A stretch of 64,000 nucleotides of DNA, from the NCBI GenBank assembly GCA_039821125.1, contig JBCBOR010000005.1:62001-126000 (forward strand). The letters are read 5' to 3'. The notes beneath the pieces are model-generated. The model was given only the letters and a program-made list of their open reading frames with translations. It was not told the origin of the DNA and searched no databases. The stretch is from Thermohalobaculum sp039821125. Its GTDB lineage: Bacteria > Pseudomonadota > Alphaproteobacteria > Rhodobacterales > Rhodobacteraceae. The translations under genes and the position numbers were made by a program. Numbering within the stretch: the stretch's first letter is position 1; each line of letters starts with the position of its first letter. This document shows positions 1-8,705 of this stretch, in pieces.

Positions 1-615
1 ATTCAACTTGCGCAAGATCGCCGTGATGTGCGCCTTGACGGTTGTCTCGGCAATCGAAAGATCAAAAGCGATTTGCTTGTTCAGTTTGCCCTCGCAAACA
101 AGTTCCAGGATGCGCCCCTGCTGCGGCGTCAGGGTCGAGAGGCGCTCGAGGTGATCTTCGGGATCATCCGTCGTCTCCGGGCGGCGCGAAGGCGGCTGAT
201 AGGATGGCGGCGTATAGGTCTCGCCCTGCCAGATCTTGTGGAACGCGACTTTCAATTCGTCGCGGCCAGACTGCTTCGGAATGAAGCCCACCGCACCCGC
301 GCGCAGGACGCCCGCAATGATCCGATTGTCATCATAGGACGAGATCACGACGACCGGCGTCTCCGGTTTGCGGCTGCGCAAACGGATCAGCCCATCGATT
401 CCATCGACATCCGGCAGATTCAGATCAAGCAGGATCGCATCCGGGTTCGCGCCATCGTCCAGGCAAGCCATCCCATCCTGAAGCGTGTTTGCAGCAATGA
501 CGGAGCTTTGCGTTTGCAGCGAGCGCAGTGTCATCGTCAGCGCGTCGCAGAACAGAGGATGATCATCGATGACCAGGAACTGTCGCGGCGCTGCTTCTAA
601 TGTGCGGCATGTCAT
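1..615 (-). CDS. NarL/FixJ-family response regulator, 3' end cut by window edge
   Basis: The minus strand reads without a stop from an ATG at 613-615 to the window edge, giving 205 residues. The N-terminus is a receiver domain: acidic pair D17-D18 in VIDDHPLF and a phospho-acceptor D64 in AILLDLNLP. The C-terminus is a LuxR-type helix-turn-helix (KQIAFDLSIAETTVKAH). This is the usual NarL/FixJ layout, so only a few C-terminal residues are probably missing. It is a DNA-binding regulator controlled by phosphorylation; the cognate kinase and the signal are not in view. The start places the receiver domain at the normal distance from the N-terminus. Confidence 0.9.
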   Translation of the reverse strand, partial: MTCRTLEAAPRQFLVIDDHPLFCDALTMTLRSLQTQSSVIAANTLQDGMACLDDGANPDAILLDLNLPDVDGIDGLIRLRSRKPETPVVVISSYDDNRIIAGVLRAGAVGFIPKQSGRDELKVAFHKIWQGETYTPPSYQPPSRRPETTDDPEDHLERLSTLTPQQGRILELVCEGKLNKQIAFDLSIAETTVKAHITAILRKLN

Positions 616-729
616 TCCATTCTTGTACGCCGTGCCCCGCGCCGAGACAATTCGGTTGTCCCGTGCGGGCCTACATGCCTTGGTCGTACTGGCCTTTGAG
701 GTCAGATTGTGTATCCGGATGGCGTGTGC

Positions 730-1002
730 TCACGCCTGATTGGGGCCTGGATCGCGGCCATCCGACAGCTTCCGCTGCAAGACCTGCAATCGTTCCTCCA
801 AACCCAATGCCCGGTCGTGGTGACGCACCGCGTCTCTCAGCGCTGCTGTCAGGCTGCTCTCGAGCTGCAATATTCTGATCCGGGCACGGCGCAGTTCGTC
901 GCCGAGGGTCGGTATTTCAACCGGTGTGCTCTCCCGCTCTGGCCGCTCCGGGTCCGTGTCAGAGCGTCGCCGCGACGTCAGTTGAATGATCTGCGCTGTC
1001 AT
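730..1002 (-). CDS. Small hypothetical coiled-coil protein
   Basis: The 90-residue frame starts at an ATG preceded by a strong Shine-Dalgarno sequence (GGAAGGAGG), which is the main reason to accept it. The middle (about residues 33-80) is rich in Leu, Arg, Glu and Gln in heptad-like spacing (RIRILQLESSLTAALRDAV), suggesting a coiled coil. There is no signal peptide or membrane segment. It lies between the response regulator (same strand) and photolyase (divergent). I do not recognise the family and assign no function. Confidence 0.6.
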   Translation of the reverse strand: MTAQIIQLTSRRRSDTDPERPERESTPVEIPTLGDELRRARIRILQLESSLTAALRDAVRHHDRALGLEERLQVLQRKLSDGRDPGPNQA

Positions 1003-1078
1003 CCTGCCCTCCTTCCCCGTCCCAGCAGGCCCGTTCTGGCGTAGTCTCGGTTAATTTACCGTTTCCATTCAGAGAATA

Positions 1079-1108
1079 TGATCCATATTCCCGCGAAGAT
1101 CGTAACGT
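1079..1108 (+). promoter_or_regulatory. Sigma-E (RpoE/ECF)-like promoter of the photolyase gene
   Basis: A -35 element TGATCC (1079-1084) is followed after exactly 18 bases by TAACGT (1103-1108), about 30 bp before the photolyase start. The TGATCC -35 with an 18-bp spacer is what is known for the RpoE/ChrR singlet-oxygen regulon of Rhodobacter, in which photolyase is a classical target. The same layout recurs in front of the ChrR-like gene in this window. Assignment to an ECF sigma factor is inference. Confidence 0.6.
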
Positions 1109-1139
1109 TTCACGCAAAAGAAGCCGAGACACACACGCC

Positions 1140-2576
1140 TTGCCGAACACCCCGACACTCCTTTGGCTCCGCCGCGATCTGCGGCTTTCGGATCACCCCG
1201 GGTGGCAGGCGGCGTTGGCCTCTGGCGGACCGGTGATTCCGGTCTTCATCCTCGACCCGTTGATCGAGGAAAGTTACGGCGCAGCTCCAAAGTGGCGGAT
1301 GTCGCTTAGCATCGGGCAGTTGGCCCAAGATCTCGAAGATGCTGGCAGTCGCCTGATTCTGCGCCGCGGCGATGCGCTTGCCGAACTGCGCGACCTGATC
1401 GCCGAGACGGGCGCGCGCACCATGGTGTGGTCGCGTCTCTATGACAGCCGGTCGATTGCGCGCGATACCGGGATCAAATCTGCACTGAAGGCCGATGGGG
1501 TCGAGGTGGAGAGTGTGAATGCATCGCTGCTCTTCGAGCCGTGGACGGTCGCGAGCAAGACGGGCGGCATCTATCGCGTCTACACCCCGTTCTGGAAGGC
1601 TGTGCGGGACCGCGAGGTTGCGGACCCGATTGCCGCGCCTGCGGATCTTGCGCCGCCGGAGACGTGGCCGGCTTCGGATCAACTCGAGGACTGGGCGCTG
1701 GGCGCTGCAATGCGCCGCGGCGCTGATGTCGTGGCGGGGCACATCTGTTTGGGCGAGGCTGCGGCGCGTCAGCGGCTTTACGGGTTCATTGACCAGGCCA
1801 TCGACCGGTACAAATCCCAGCGTGATTTCCCGGCGCTCGACGCGACGTCGCGCCTGTCGGAGAACCTGACCTACGGGGAGATCTCGCCTCGTCAAATCTG
1901 GCACGCGGGTTACCGCTCCATGCAGGATCGCGGCCACGCGGCCGAGGCCGAACACTTCCTGAAGGAACTCGTCTGGCGTGAGTTCGCCTACCATCTTCTC
2001 TACCACACGCCCGAGATCGAGACGGGCAACTGGCGGGCGGAGTGGGACAGCTTTCCCTGGCGCGAGGACAATGACGACGCCGAGCGCTGGCGCCGCGGTG
2101 TTACCGGTATCGAAATGGTGGATGCGGCCATGCGCGAGATGTATGTGACCGGTACCATGCACAACCGCACGCGGATGCTGGTTGCAAGTTTCCTCTGCAA
2201 GCATCTGATGACGCATTGGAAAATTGGCGAGGCGTGGTTCCGAGGCTGCCTTATCGACTGGGACCCGGCCGCTAACGCGATGGGCTGGCAATGGACGGCG
2301 GGGTCGGGTCCGGACGCAGCGCCGTACTTCCGGATCTACAATCCGGACACGCAGGCCGACAAGTTCGACGCGGATCGTCGCTATCGCAACCGCTTCATAG
2401 CAGAGGGTCGCTCGACACCACATGCCGATGCGCTGGCCTACTTCGACGCCATACCGCAATCTTGGGGACTTGGACCGGATCAGCCCTATCCCGCTCCGGT
2501 GATCGGGTTGCCCGAGGGGCGTGCCCGCGCGCTGAATGCCTATGAAAACCGCAAAACACTCGCCGAGCAGGGGTAG
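1140..2576 (+). CDS. phr: Deoxyribodipyrimidine photolyase (FAD-dependent)
   Basis: This 478-residue protein is a cryptochrome/photolyase family member that repairs UV-induced pyrimidine dimers with light. The N-terminal antenna domain opens with LLWLRRDLRLSDHP. The C-terminal FAD domain carries the family blocks GVTGIEMVDAAMREM, MHNRTRMLVASFLCKHLM and DWDPAANAMGWQWTAGSG. The start is TTG at 1140; no in-frame ATG lies close enough to keep the antenna motif. The next gene begins 2 bp after its stop, so it heads an operon with the lipid-modification genes. A TGATCC-type promoter precedes it, fitting induction under photo-oxidative stress. Confidence 0.95.
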   Translation: MPNTPTLLWLRRDLRLSDHPGWQAALASGGPVIPVFILDPLIEESYGAAPKWRMSLSIGQLAQDLEDAGSRLILRRGDALAELRDLIAETGARTMVWSRLYDSRSIARDTGIKSALKADGVEVESVNASLLFEPWTVASKTGGIYRVYTPFWKAVRDREVADPIAAPADLAPPETWPASDQLEDWALGAAMRRGADVVAGHICLGEAAARQRLYGFIDQAIDRYKSQRDFPALDATSRLSENLTYGEISPRQIWHAGYRSMQDRGHAAEAEHFLKELVWREFAYHLLYHTPEIETGNWRAEWDSFPWREDNDDAERWRRGVTGIEMVDAAMREMYVTGTMHNRTRMLVASFLCKHLMTHWKIGEAWFRGCLIDWDPAANAMGWQWTAGSGPDAAPYFRIYNPDTQADKFDADRRYRNRFIAEGRSTPHADALAYFDAIPQSWGLGPDQPYPAPVIGLPEGRARALNAYENRKTLAEQG

Positions 2577-2578
2577 AT

Positions 2579-3895
2579 ATGAAAATAGCAATCATCGGGT
2601 CCGGCATCTCGGGCCTCGGCGCCGCATTGGCGTTGAGCACCGAGCATGACGTCCGGGTCTTCGAGCGCGACACCCGTGTCGGCGGTCACGCGCACACGAT
2701 TGACGCTATGTTCGGCGACGTGGCGCAGCCGGTCGACACAGGCTTCATCGTCTACAATTACCGCAACTATCCGAATCTGACTGCGATGTTCGATCATCTC
2801 GGAGTGCCGACCAAATGGTCCGACATGTCATTCGGTTTCTCGCTTGATGATGGCCGGTTCGAATATGCCTGCGACAATCTCTCGACGATCTTCGCTCAGC
2901 GGTGGCGGGCGCTCGACCCGCGCTTTCTCAACACGTTCCGCGAGATCCTGAGGTTTACCAAAGTCGCGCCCAGGGATCTGGAGAGCGGGGCGGCAGACGG
3001 ATTGTCGCTCGGCGCGTGGCTCAAGGCACGCCGGTTTTCCCGCTGGTTCCGCGAGCGGTTCCTGCTGCCCATGGGCGGTGCGATCTGGTCGACCCGACTG
3101 GGTGATGTGCTGGACTTCCCGGCGGAGAGCTTCATCCGGTTTTTCGTCAATCACGACCTGATGACGGGGTTGGATCCGTCCATGCGCTGGCGCACGGTGG
3201 ATGGCGGCTCGCGCGAATATGTCCGGCGGATCGTCACCAATCTCGGCCCGCGCATCGTCGTTGGTCGCGGCGTGGCCGAGGTGGATCGCTCGGGCCTTCG
3301 CCCGCTGCTGAAGTTCGAGGATGGCGAGGCCGAAAGCTTCGATGCCGTTGTGATCGCGACGCATGGCCCGCAGGCCCATGCCATGCTCGACAAAGGCGCG
3401 GTCGAGCAGCGTGCGCTGCTGTCGAACTTCCGCACCTCGCGCAACCGGGCTGTGACCCATTCGGACCCAGCGCTGATGCCGAAACGGCGCAAGGTCTGGT
3501 CGAGCTGGAACTTCCTGTCGAACGGCATGGATGATGACCGGGACCGCCCGGCACCCGTAACGTACTGGATGAACCGTCTGCAGAGCATCGACGAGAGCCG
3601 CCCGCTCTTCGGCAGCCTCAACCCCGCGCGCGAGCCTGACCCGGCGCTCGTGCACGCCGACCTCAGCTATGATCATCCGCTGTTCGATGCAGCAAGCTTC
3701 CGGGCACAAGCCGGGATGGACCAGATCCAGGGTCGCGACAATGTGTGGTATGCGGGCGCCTGGCTTGGCTATGGTTTCCACGAGGATGGGCTCCGGTCCG
3801 GGCTGAGGGTGGCGAACGCCCTTGGAACACGGCCGGAATGGGTCAAGGATGTGGGGGCTCCGTTGGAGGCCAGGGTGCTGTATGCCGCCGAGTGA
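2579..3895 (+). CDS. NAD(P)/FAD-dependent oxidoreductase (amine oxidase-like) of the cyclopropane fatty acid cassette
   Basis: The 438-residue flavoprotein begins with the dinucleotide fold IAIIGSGISGLGAALAL (GxGxxG at residues 7-12) and FERDTRVGGHAHT, followed by a typical amine-oxidase-like body ending in WYAGAWLGYGFHEDGL. Such flavoproteins recur next to DUF1365 and cyclopropane-fatty-acyl-phospholipid synthase, as here. A role in oxidising or desaturating membrane acyl chains is inferred from this neighbourhood; work on Rhodobacter furan fatty acids involves enzymes of this kind. It starts 2 bp after photolyase and overlaps the next gene by 14 bp. Confidence 0.85.
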   Translation: MKIAIIGSGISGLGAALALSTEHDVRVFERDTRVGGHAHTIDAMFGDVAQPVDTGFIVYNYRNYPNLTAMFDHLGVPTKWSDMSFGFSLDDGRFEYACDNLSTIFAQRWRALDPRFLNTFREILRFTKVAPRDLESGAADGLSLGAWLKARRFSRWFRERFLLPMGGAIWSTRLGDVLDFPAESFIRFFVNHDLMTGLDPSMRWRTVDGGSREYVRRIVTNLGPRIVVGRGVAEVDRSGLRPLLKFEDGEAESFDAVVIATHGPQAHAMLDKGAVEQRALLSNFRTSRNRAVTHSDPALMPKRRKVWSSWNFLSNGMDDDRDRPAPVTYWMNRLQSIDESRPLFGSLNPAREPDPALVHADLSYDHPLFDAASFRAQAGMDQIQGRDNVWYAGAWLGYGFHEDGLRSGLRVANALGTRPEWVKDVGAPLEARVLYAAE

Positions 3896-4727
3896 CGCGC
3901 CGGACGCGGAGACATTGCCGAGCGACAGCGGCACGACCGCTTGTCTCTATCAGGGCCACGTCATGCACATGCGCATGACACCCTTTGCGCACAAGTTCCG
4001 CTATCGTGTCTTCTCGATGCTGCTGGACATCGACCGGCTGGAGGAGACGTGCCGCCCGCTCCGCCTGCTGTCTCTGGACCGCTTCAATCTGCTCTCGTTC
4101 CATCGGCGCGATCACGCAGACCGCGATGGAAGCGCCCTGCGTCCTTGGGTCGAAGCGCAACTCGCAGCGCATGAACGGCCTGTGCCGCACCGGATCTGGC
4201 TGCTCAGCTTCCCGCGGATCCTTGGCTATGCCTTCAATCCGCTGTCGGTCTACTTCTGCGAAAACGCGAGCGGCGATCTGGAAAGTGTTGTCTACGAAGT
4301 AAAAAACACGTTCGGCGACCAACATCCGTACGTGGTGGATGCCACCGCCGATGGCGACGGAGCCTCGCGCCACGGGCATGGCAAGGGGTTCTTCGTGTCG
4401 CCGTTCATCGGCATGGACCAGACATACCGGTTCACCCTGCGTCAACCCGGAGCGCGTCTGGCGCTCAAGATCCGCCAGCACGACGGCGATGGTCCCTGGC
4501 TGATCGCGACGCAATCCGGGGTGCGCAGACCGCTGACCGACCGGGCGCTGCTAGCACAATGGGCGATGCACCCCTTGATGACGGTGAAGGTCATCACGGC
4601 CATACACTGGCAGGCTCTGAAGCTCTGGCTAAAAGGTGCCACGTTTCATCGCTACCGTGGACCGTACCCGGACCAGTCCGAGCAGCCAGCTGAAACCGCT
4701 GCGAAACCAGCAGCTGTTGCCAACTAG
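3882..4727 (+). CDS. DUF1365 family protein
   Basis: This 281-residue protein starts at an ATG inside the end of the flavoprotein gene, preceded by GGAGGC; a longer in-frame reading is possible but adds unconserved residues. The conserved body begins at CLYQGHVMHMRMTPFAHKFRYRVF and includes RILGYAFNPLSVYFC and YEVKNTFGDQHPY, characteristic of DUF1365. The family's chemistry is not firmly known. It occurs almost always between the flavoprotein and the cyclopropane-synthase-like methyltransferase, so a part in modifying membrane fatty acids is likely. Confidence 0.9.
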   Translation: MPPSDAPDAETLPSDSGTTACLYQGHVMHMRMTPFAHKFRYRVFSMLLDIDRLEETCRPLRLLSLDRFNLLSFHRRDHADRDGSALRPWVEAQLAAHERPVPHRIWLLSFPRILGYAFNPLSVYFCENASGDLESVVYEVKNTFGDQHPYVVDATADGDGASRHGHGKGFFVSPFIGMDQTYRFTLRQPGARLALKIRQHDGDGPWLIATQSGVRRPLTDRALLAQWAMHPLMTVKVITAIHWQALKLWLKGATFHRYRGPYPDQSEQPAETAAKPAAVAN

Positions 4728-4740
4728 GGTGGAATTTCGG

Positions 4741-5994
4741 ATGGAATTCGTAAGTGACTTTCGACTGGAGACGGGGACGACCAGAATGGAATTGACGACC
4801 ACACATGGTCAAGCGGGCCTGCCGCGCTGGTGTGAGACAGTGTTTTCGATGATCCAGCGCATCGAGCAGGGCCAGCTCTCGTTTACGCTACCAGATGGGC
4901 GCACGTTCACGGCACGTGGCGCACGCCCTGGTCCGTCGGGTCATTTCAACATTCGCAACGAGCAGTTGTTCTCGCGCATGGTCCGGGACGGCGAGACCGG
5001 CTTTGCCGAGGCATACATGGACGGCTGGTGGGACAGCCCCGACCTGCAGGCCCTGCTGGATGTGTGTCTGATGAACAACGATCAGGTTGCAAGGGGCTTC
5101 ACCGGGGCAGCCCTCGTGCGGGCCTACGAGCGCGTGCGCCACTGGCTGCGCACGAATACCAAGCGCGGCTCGCGCAAGAACATCGCGCATCATTACGATC
5201 TCGGGAACGAGTTCTATGCGCACTGGCTGGACCCGTCGATGACCTATTCCTCGGCGCTGTTCTCTGGACAGGGCGAGACGCTGCACCAGGCCCAGATGAA
5301 CAAATACGCCTCGATCTGCGATCAGTTGCGCCTGAAACCTGGCGACCGCGTGCTCGAGATCGGATGTGGCTGGGGCGGTTTCGCCGAGTATGCGATTCGC
5401 GAGCGCGGCGTGCACGTGACCGGCCTGACCCTCAGCCGCGAGCAGCATGACTTTGCCATAGCGCGCCTTGCCGATGCCGGGCTCGCAGATCGCGCTGACA
5501 TTGTCATGCGGGACTATCGCGATGAGCGCGGGACATATGATGCAATCGCCTCGATCGAGATGTTCGAGGCGGTGGGCGAGCGTTATTGGCCGACCTACTT
5601 CGACACGGTGCGCGAGCGTCTGAAGACGGGCGGCCATGCCTCGATCCAGATGATCACGATCGCCGAGGATCTGTTCGACAGTTACCGGCGCGGGTCGGAC
5701 TTCATTCAGAAATACATCTTTCCCGGCGGGATGCTCGGGGCCCCGTCCGTTGTTCGGGACCGTGCCGTCGCCGCGGGCCTTTCGGTGCACGGGTCGATCG
5801 AGTTCGGCGAAAGTTATTCTCGCACGTTGCGCGAGTGGTATGATACCTTCAATCAGAAGTGGGATGACATTACCGATCTGGGGTTTGATGATCGGTTCCG
5901 CCGGATGTGGAATTTTTATTTAACGAGTTGCGCTGCATGTTTTGCGGCAGGGACCACGGATGTCACACAAATCGTTCTTCAGAAGACAGTCTGA
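4741..5994 (+). CDS. Cyclopropane-fatty-acyl-phospholipid synthase-like SAM methyltransferase
   Basis: This cytoplasmic enzyme of about 417 residues has the Cfa signature: NIAHHYDLGNEFYAHWLDPSMTYSSALF, the SAM-binding VLEIGCGWGGFAEYA, and IEMFEAVGERYWPTYF. It transfers a methylene or methyl group from S-adenosylmethionine to unsaturated acyl chains of phospholipids. The start at 4741 is chosen for the upstream AGGGTGG; ATG 4786 is an alternative, and an upstream reading overlapping DUF1365 seems unlikely. It is the last of four coupled genes after photolyase, the grouping expected for membrane protection under photo-oxidative stress. Confidence 0.9.
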   Translation: MEFVSDFRLETGTTRMELTTTHGQAGLPRWCETVFSMIQRIEQGQLSFTLPDGRTFTARGARPGPSGHFNIRNEQLFSRMVRDGETGFAEAYMDGWWDSPDLQALLDVCLMNNDQVARGFTGAALVRAYERVRHWLRTNTKRGSRKNIAHHYDLGNEFYAHWLDPSMTYSSALFSGQGETLHQAQMNKYASICDQLRLKPGDRVLEIGCGWGGFAEYAIRERGVHVTGLTLSREQHDFAIARLADAGLADRADIVMRDYRDERGTYDAIASIEMFEAVGERYWPTYFDTVRERLKTGGHASIQMITIAEDLFDSYRRGSDFIQKYIFPGGMLGAPSVVRDRAVAAGLSVHGSIEFGESYSRTLREWYDTFNQKWDDITDLGFDDRFRRMWNFYLTSCAACFAAGTTDVTQIVLQKTV

Positions 5995-6070
5995 CCTTAC
6001 TTTGTTTACCAGACCGGTTGGTTGGCATAAGATTCGGAATGTGTGAGCGAAGTACCGGGGACGTTGGAAG

Positions 6071-6556
6071 ATGCTGATCTTCAGGATCACGTGCGCTATT
6101 TTGGTCGCCTGGGCGACGAACTGGGCGTTGTCGCGTCCGGAAGCGGGTATCCTGCTGCAGACTGTGCCCGAGATGGGAACGCTCGGTCCCCTCGCCGGTG
6201 CCGTCGTCGGCTACTTCAACCTCTCGATCCGGCAGGGCTGGGGATTCGTTGTCGCTTTTGCCAATGGGATCTGGGCTGGCGTGCTGGCAATTTTCCTGGC
6301 GGGTGTCTTCTACATGACGATCTCGCTGTTCCAGGGCATTCAGACGAATCTCGTCCAGAACTTCGATGATTTCGTGCGGTATTTCGGCGAGCTGGTCGAA
6401 CCGCTCATCCAGCAGATGATCAATCCGCCTTTGCTGATCGTCTCTCTCGGGGCCACCGCTGTGGTCGGCGTGGTGAGCGAGGTGATCCACTGGCTGCTGG
6501 TCCGGGTGCGTCAGCGCAAGGAAGCGCGCTCGGGCGCATCGCAAACCGGCATGTAG
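6071..6556 (+). CDS. TrgA family membrane protein
   Basis: The 161-residue protein has about four hydrophobic segments (near residues 3-20, 35-55, 62-85 and 118-142) and a basic tail. Its length and layout, including the late INPPLLIVSLGATAVVGVVSEV segment, fit the TrgA family of Rhodobacteraceae, known from tellurite resistance, though overall identity looks modest. GGAAG lies just before the ATG. It sits 76 bp after the methyltransferase, so it may share its transcript. The function is unknown beyond being an inner-membrane protein. Confidence 0.6.
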   Translation: MLIFRITCAILVAWATNWALSRPEAGILLQTVPEMGTLGPLAGAVVGYFNLSIRQGWGFVVAFANGIWAGVLAIFLAGVFYMTISLFQGIQTNLVQNFDDFVRYFGELVEPLIQQMINPPLLIVSLGATAVVGVVSEVIHWLLVRVRQRKEARSGASQTGM

Positions 6557-6616
6557 GCGTCTTGCAAGCCCCGCCACGCGCTTGAACCCGGGTGGCGCCG
6601 GACCACTTTCCTTCCC

Positions 6617-7915
6617 ATGACAACCAGACCGCTGATCCTGGCGGGATATGCGCTGCCCGCCTTTGCGCTTGCGGCCCTGTATCTCCCGCTCTTTACGTAC
6701 CTGACGCCGTTCTATGAAACCGAGCGTGGTGTCGATCTCGTTGCCCTAGGCGCTGCGTGGATCGGTATCAGGTTGTTCGACGCGATCTCGGACCCTGCAA
6801 TTGGCTGGCTCAGCGATCGCACACCGCGTGCCTGGGGACGGCGGCGGGTCTGGCTGGCAGCCTCGGTGCCGGTGATCGTCATTGCGACATGGCAGGCCTT
6901 TGTGCCGCCGGAGGACGCAGGGCTTTGGCATGCGGTACTCTGGCTGTTCATACTCACGTTCGGCTGGACCATGGCGCAGACACCCTATGCTGCATGGGGC
7001 GCGGAGATCGCCACGAATTATCACGACCGGTCCCGCGTGACCGCCTGGCGTGAGGCTGTGGTTCTCGTCGGCACCGTCGGAGCATCCGTGATCTATGTGG
7101 TGGGCGGCAGCGGGGGCGCAGGTCTTGAAGCGGTCGCCATCACTGTTGCCGTGACCTTGCCGCTGGGCGTTCTCGCCGCTGTGCTGCTGGTCCCGGATCG
7201 GATGGCGCGCGCACCGGTACGTCTCTCGTTCGCCGAGGGATATCGCGTGATGAAGGCCAACCTGCCGTTCCGGCGGGTCCTCGGCGCCTGGTTCGTCAAC
7301 GGTTTGGCGAACGGCCTGCCGGTGACGCTGTTCCTGTTCTTCACGCAGGATCGCCTCGGTATGGACGAGGAGACCGCAGGCCTCATGTTCATTCTTTACT
7401 TCGTCGCCGCGATCCTAGCGGTTCCGTTCTGGACATGGGCCGCGCGCAGGGTCGGCAAGCACAAGGCGTGGTCCTACGCGATGATCTACGCATGCGCGAT
7501 CTTTGCCGGGGCGTTGTTCCTGGGTGAGGGCGATGTGGCGGCCTTCGCGGCTATCTCGGTTCTGACCGGACTCGCGTTCGGGGCAGACCTGACACTGCCG
7601 CCCTCTATCCAGGCCGACGTGATCGAAGTGGACACCGTCGAGACAGGGGCGGCCCGCGCCGGGCTGTTCTTCGCCATATGGCAGGTGGCAACGAAAGCCG
7701 CGCTTGCCCTGTCATCGGGGTTCGCGCTGATCGTGCTGGGCCAGGTGGGCTTCTCCGGTGGTGCGGAGAACACACACGCCAGCCTCTGGACCCTGACGAT
7801 CCTCTATGCCGGCGTACCGATTGTCCTGAAACTTGGCGCTGTGGCGCTGATGTGGCGATTCCCGTTGGACGCCGATGCGCTTGAGACGCTTCCCGGCCGC
7901 CCGCAATCTGCCTAG
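6617..7915 (+). CDS. MFS transporter, GPH (glycoside-pentoside-hexuronide:cation) type
   Basis: This 432-residue inner-membrane carrier has twelve predicted hydrophobic helices. The loop RLFDAISDPAIGWLSDRTPRAWGRRR is diagnostic of the GPH/melibiose-type branch (DPxxGxxSDRT...GRRR). The C-terminal half repeats the pattern, with QADVIEVDTVETGAARAG matching the family block around the middle of the second half. The substrate cannot be read from sequence. Its stop overlaps the stop of the convergent SDR gene by 3 bp. The same gene types cluster around ChrR in related bacteria, so co-regulation is plausible. Confidence 0.85.
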   Translation: MTTRPLILAGYALPAFALAALYLPLFTYLTPFYETERGVDLVALGAAWIGIRLFDAISDPAIGWLSDRTPRAWGRRRVWLAASVPVIVIATWQAFVPPEDAGLWHAVLWLFILTFGWTMAQTPYAAWGAEIATNYHDRSRVTAWREAVVLVGTVGASVIYVVGGSGGAGLEAVAITVAVTLPLGVLAAVLLVPDRMARAPVRLSFAEGYRVMKANLPFRRVLGAWFVNGLANGLPVTLFLFFTQDRLGMDEETAGLMFILYFVAAILAVPFWTWAARRVGKHKAWSYAMIYACAIFAGALFLGEGDVAAFAAISVLTGLAFGADLTLPPSIQADVIEVDTVETGAARAGLFFAIWQVATKAALALSSGFALIVLGQVGFSGGAENTHASLWTLTILYAGVPIVLKLGAVALMWRFPLDADALETLPGRPQSA

Positions 7916-8688
7916 GCGTCCATCTTGTCCCAGCCGAGCGCCTTGCGCACTGTCCAGATGTAAGCGCGGTTCGGTAGCAGGCCGATGGTGCGCAGGAACA
8001 GAGCGAACTGCCAGGGAAACCGCACCTCGAATCCCGGCTTGCCAAGACCGTCAATGATCCTCTTTGCCGCTTCCTCCGGCTGCAACAGCATCGGCATCTC
8101 GAAGTCGTTCACCGAGGTGGCTTCGGTCTCGACAAAGCCCGGGTTGACGACCGAGATCCGCACACCGAGGTCCACCAGATCCATCGCCAGCGCCTCTGCC
8201 ATCGCGATCAGCCCGGCCTTGGTTGCCGAGTACGCGGCCGCATTCGGAAGCCCGCGGTAACCTGCGACCGAGGCAATCAGCGCAATGTGCCCGGCATGCC
8301 GTTCGATCATGTGCTGCAGGACGGGTTCCAGCCCGTTGGCCACGCCGGTCATGTTCACATCGAAAGTCTGCCGCGCCTTGACCGCATCGAAGGTCTGAGC
8401 CCGCATCGGCGCGTAGATGCCGGCGTTCAGAATGGCCAATGCAAGCGGGCCATTCGCTGTAGCCTGCGCGACCGCGGCTTTCATGTGGTCCAGATCTGTC
8501 ACGTCGCCGGGCGCGGCGATGATTGTCCCTGTCAGACCCTCTGCCTCCAACGCCAACGCGTCGAGTTTATCGGCGCCGCGCGCGGTCGCATAGACCGTCC
8601 AACCCTGGCGCGCCAGACCCAGCGCGACGGCCCGTCCGATCCCGGCCGAGGCACCGGTGATCCACGCGGCGCCGTCCTCAGGCTTCAT
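7912..8688 (-). CDS. Short-chain dehydrogenase/reductase
   Basis: This NAD(P)-dependent oxidoreductase of 258 residues shows the Rossmann motif TGASAGIG, the NAG block (LNAGIYAP), the catalytic Ser in IASVAGYRG and YSATK (YxxxK). The C-terminus is basic and aromatic. The chosen start is ATG 8688; a GTG at 8709 would overlap the upstream stop as GTGA and add seven residues. It is the last gene of the minus-strand chrR-DUF6134-SDR set. Substrate unknown; a lipid or aldehyde substrate would fit the context but is inference. Confidence 0.88.
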   Translation of the reverse strand: MKPEDGAAWITGASAGIGRAVALGLARQGWTVYATARGADKLDALALEAEGLTGTIIAAPGDVTDLDHMKAAVAQATANGPLALAILNAGIYAPMRAQTFDAVKARQTFDVNMTGVANGLEPVLQHMIERHAGHIALIASVAGYRGLPNAAAYSATKAGLIAMAEALAMDLVDLGVRISVVNPGFVETEATSVNDFEMPMLLQPEEAAKRIIDGLGKPGFEVRFPWQFALFLRTIGLLPNRAYIWTVRKALGWDKMDA

Positions 8689-8705
8689 GATCTTGGAGAA
8701 AACGC

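Noticed and set aside
1110..2591. A 493-codon open frame on the minus strand opposite photolyase
   Set aside because: Arg/His-rich, no family features; a mirror of the high-G+C photolyase gene, whose motifs are unmistakable.
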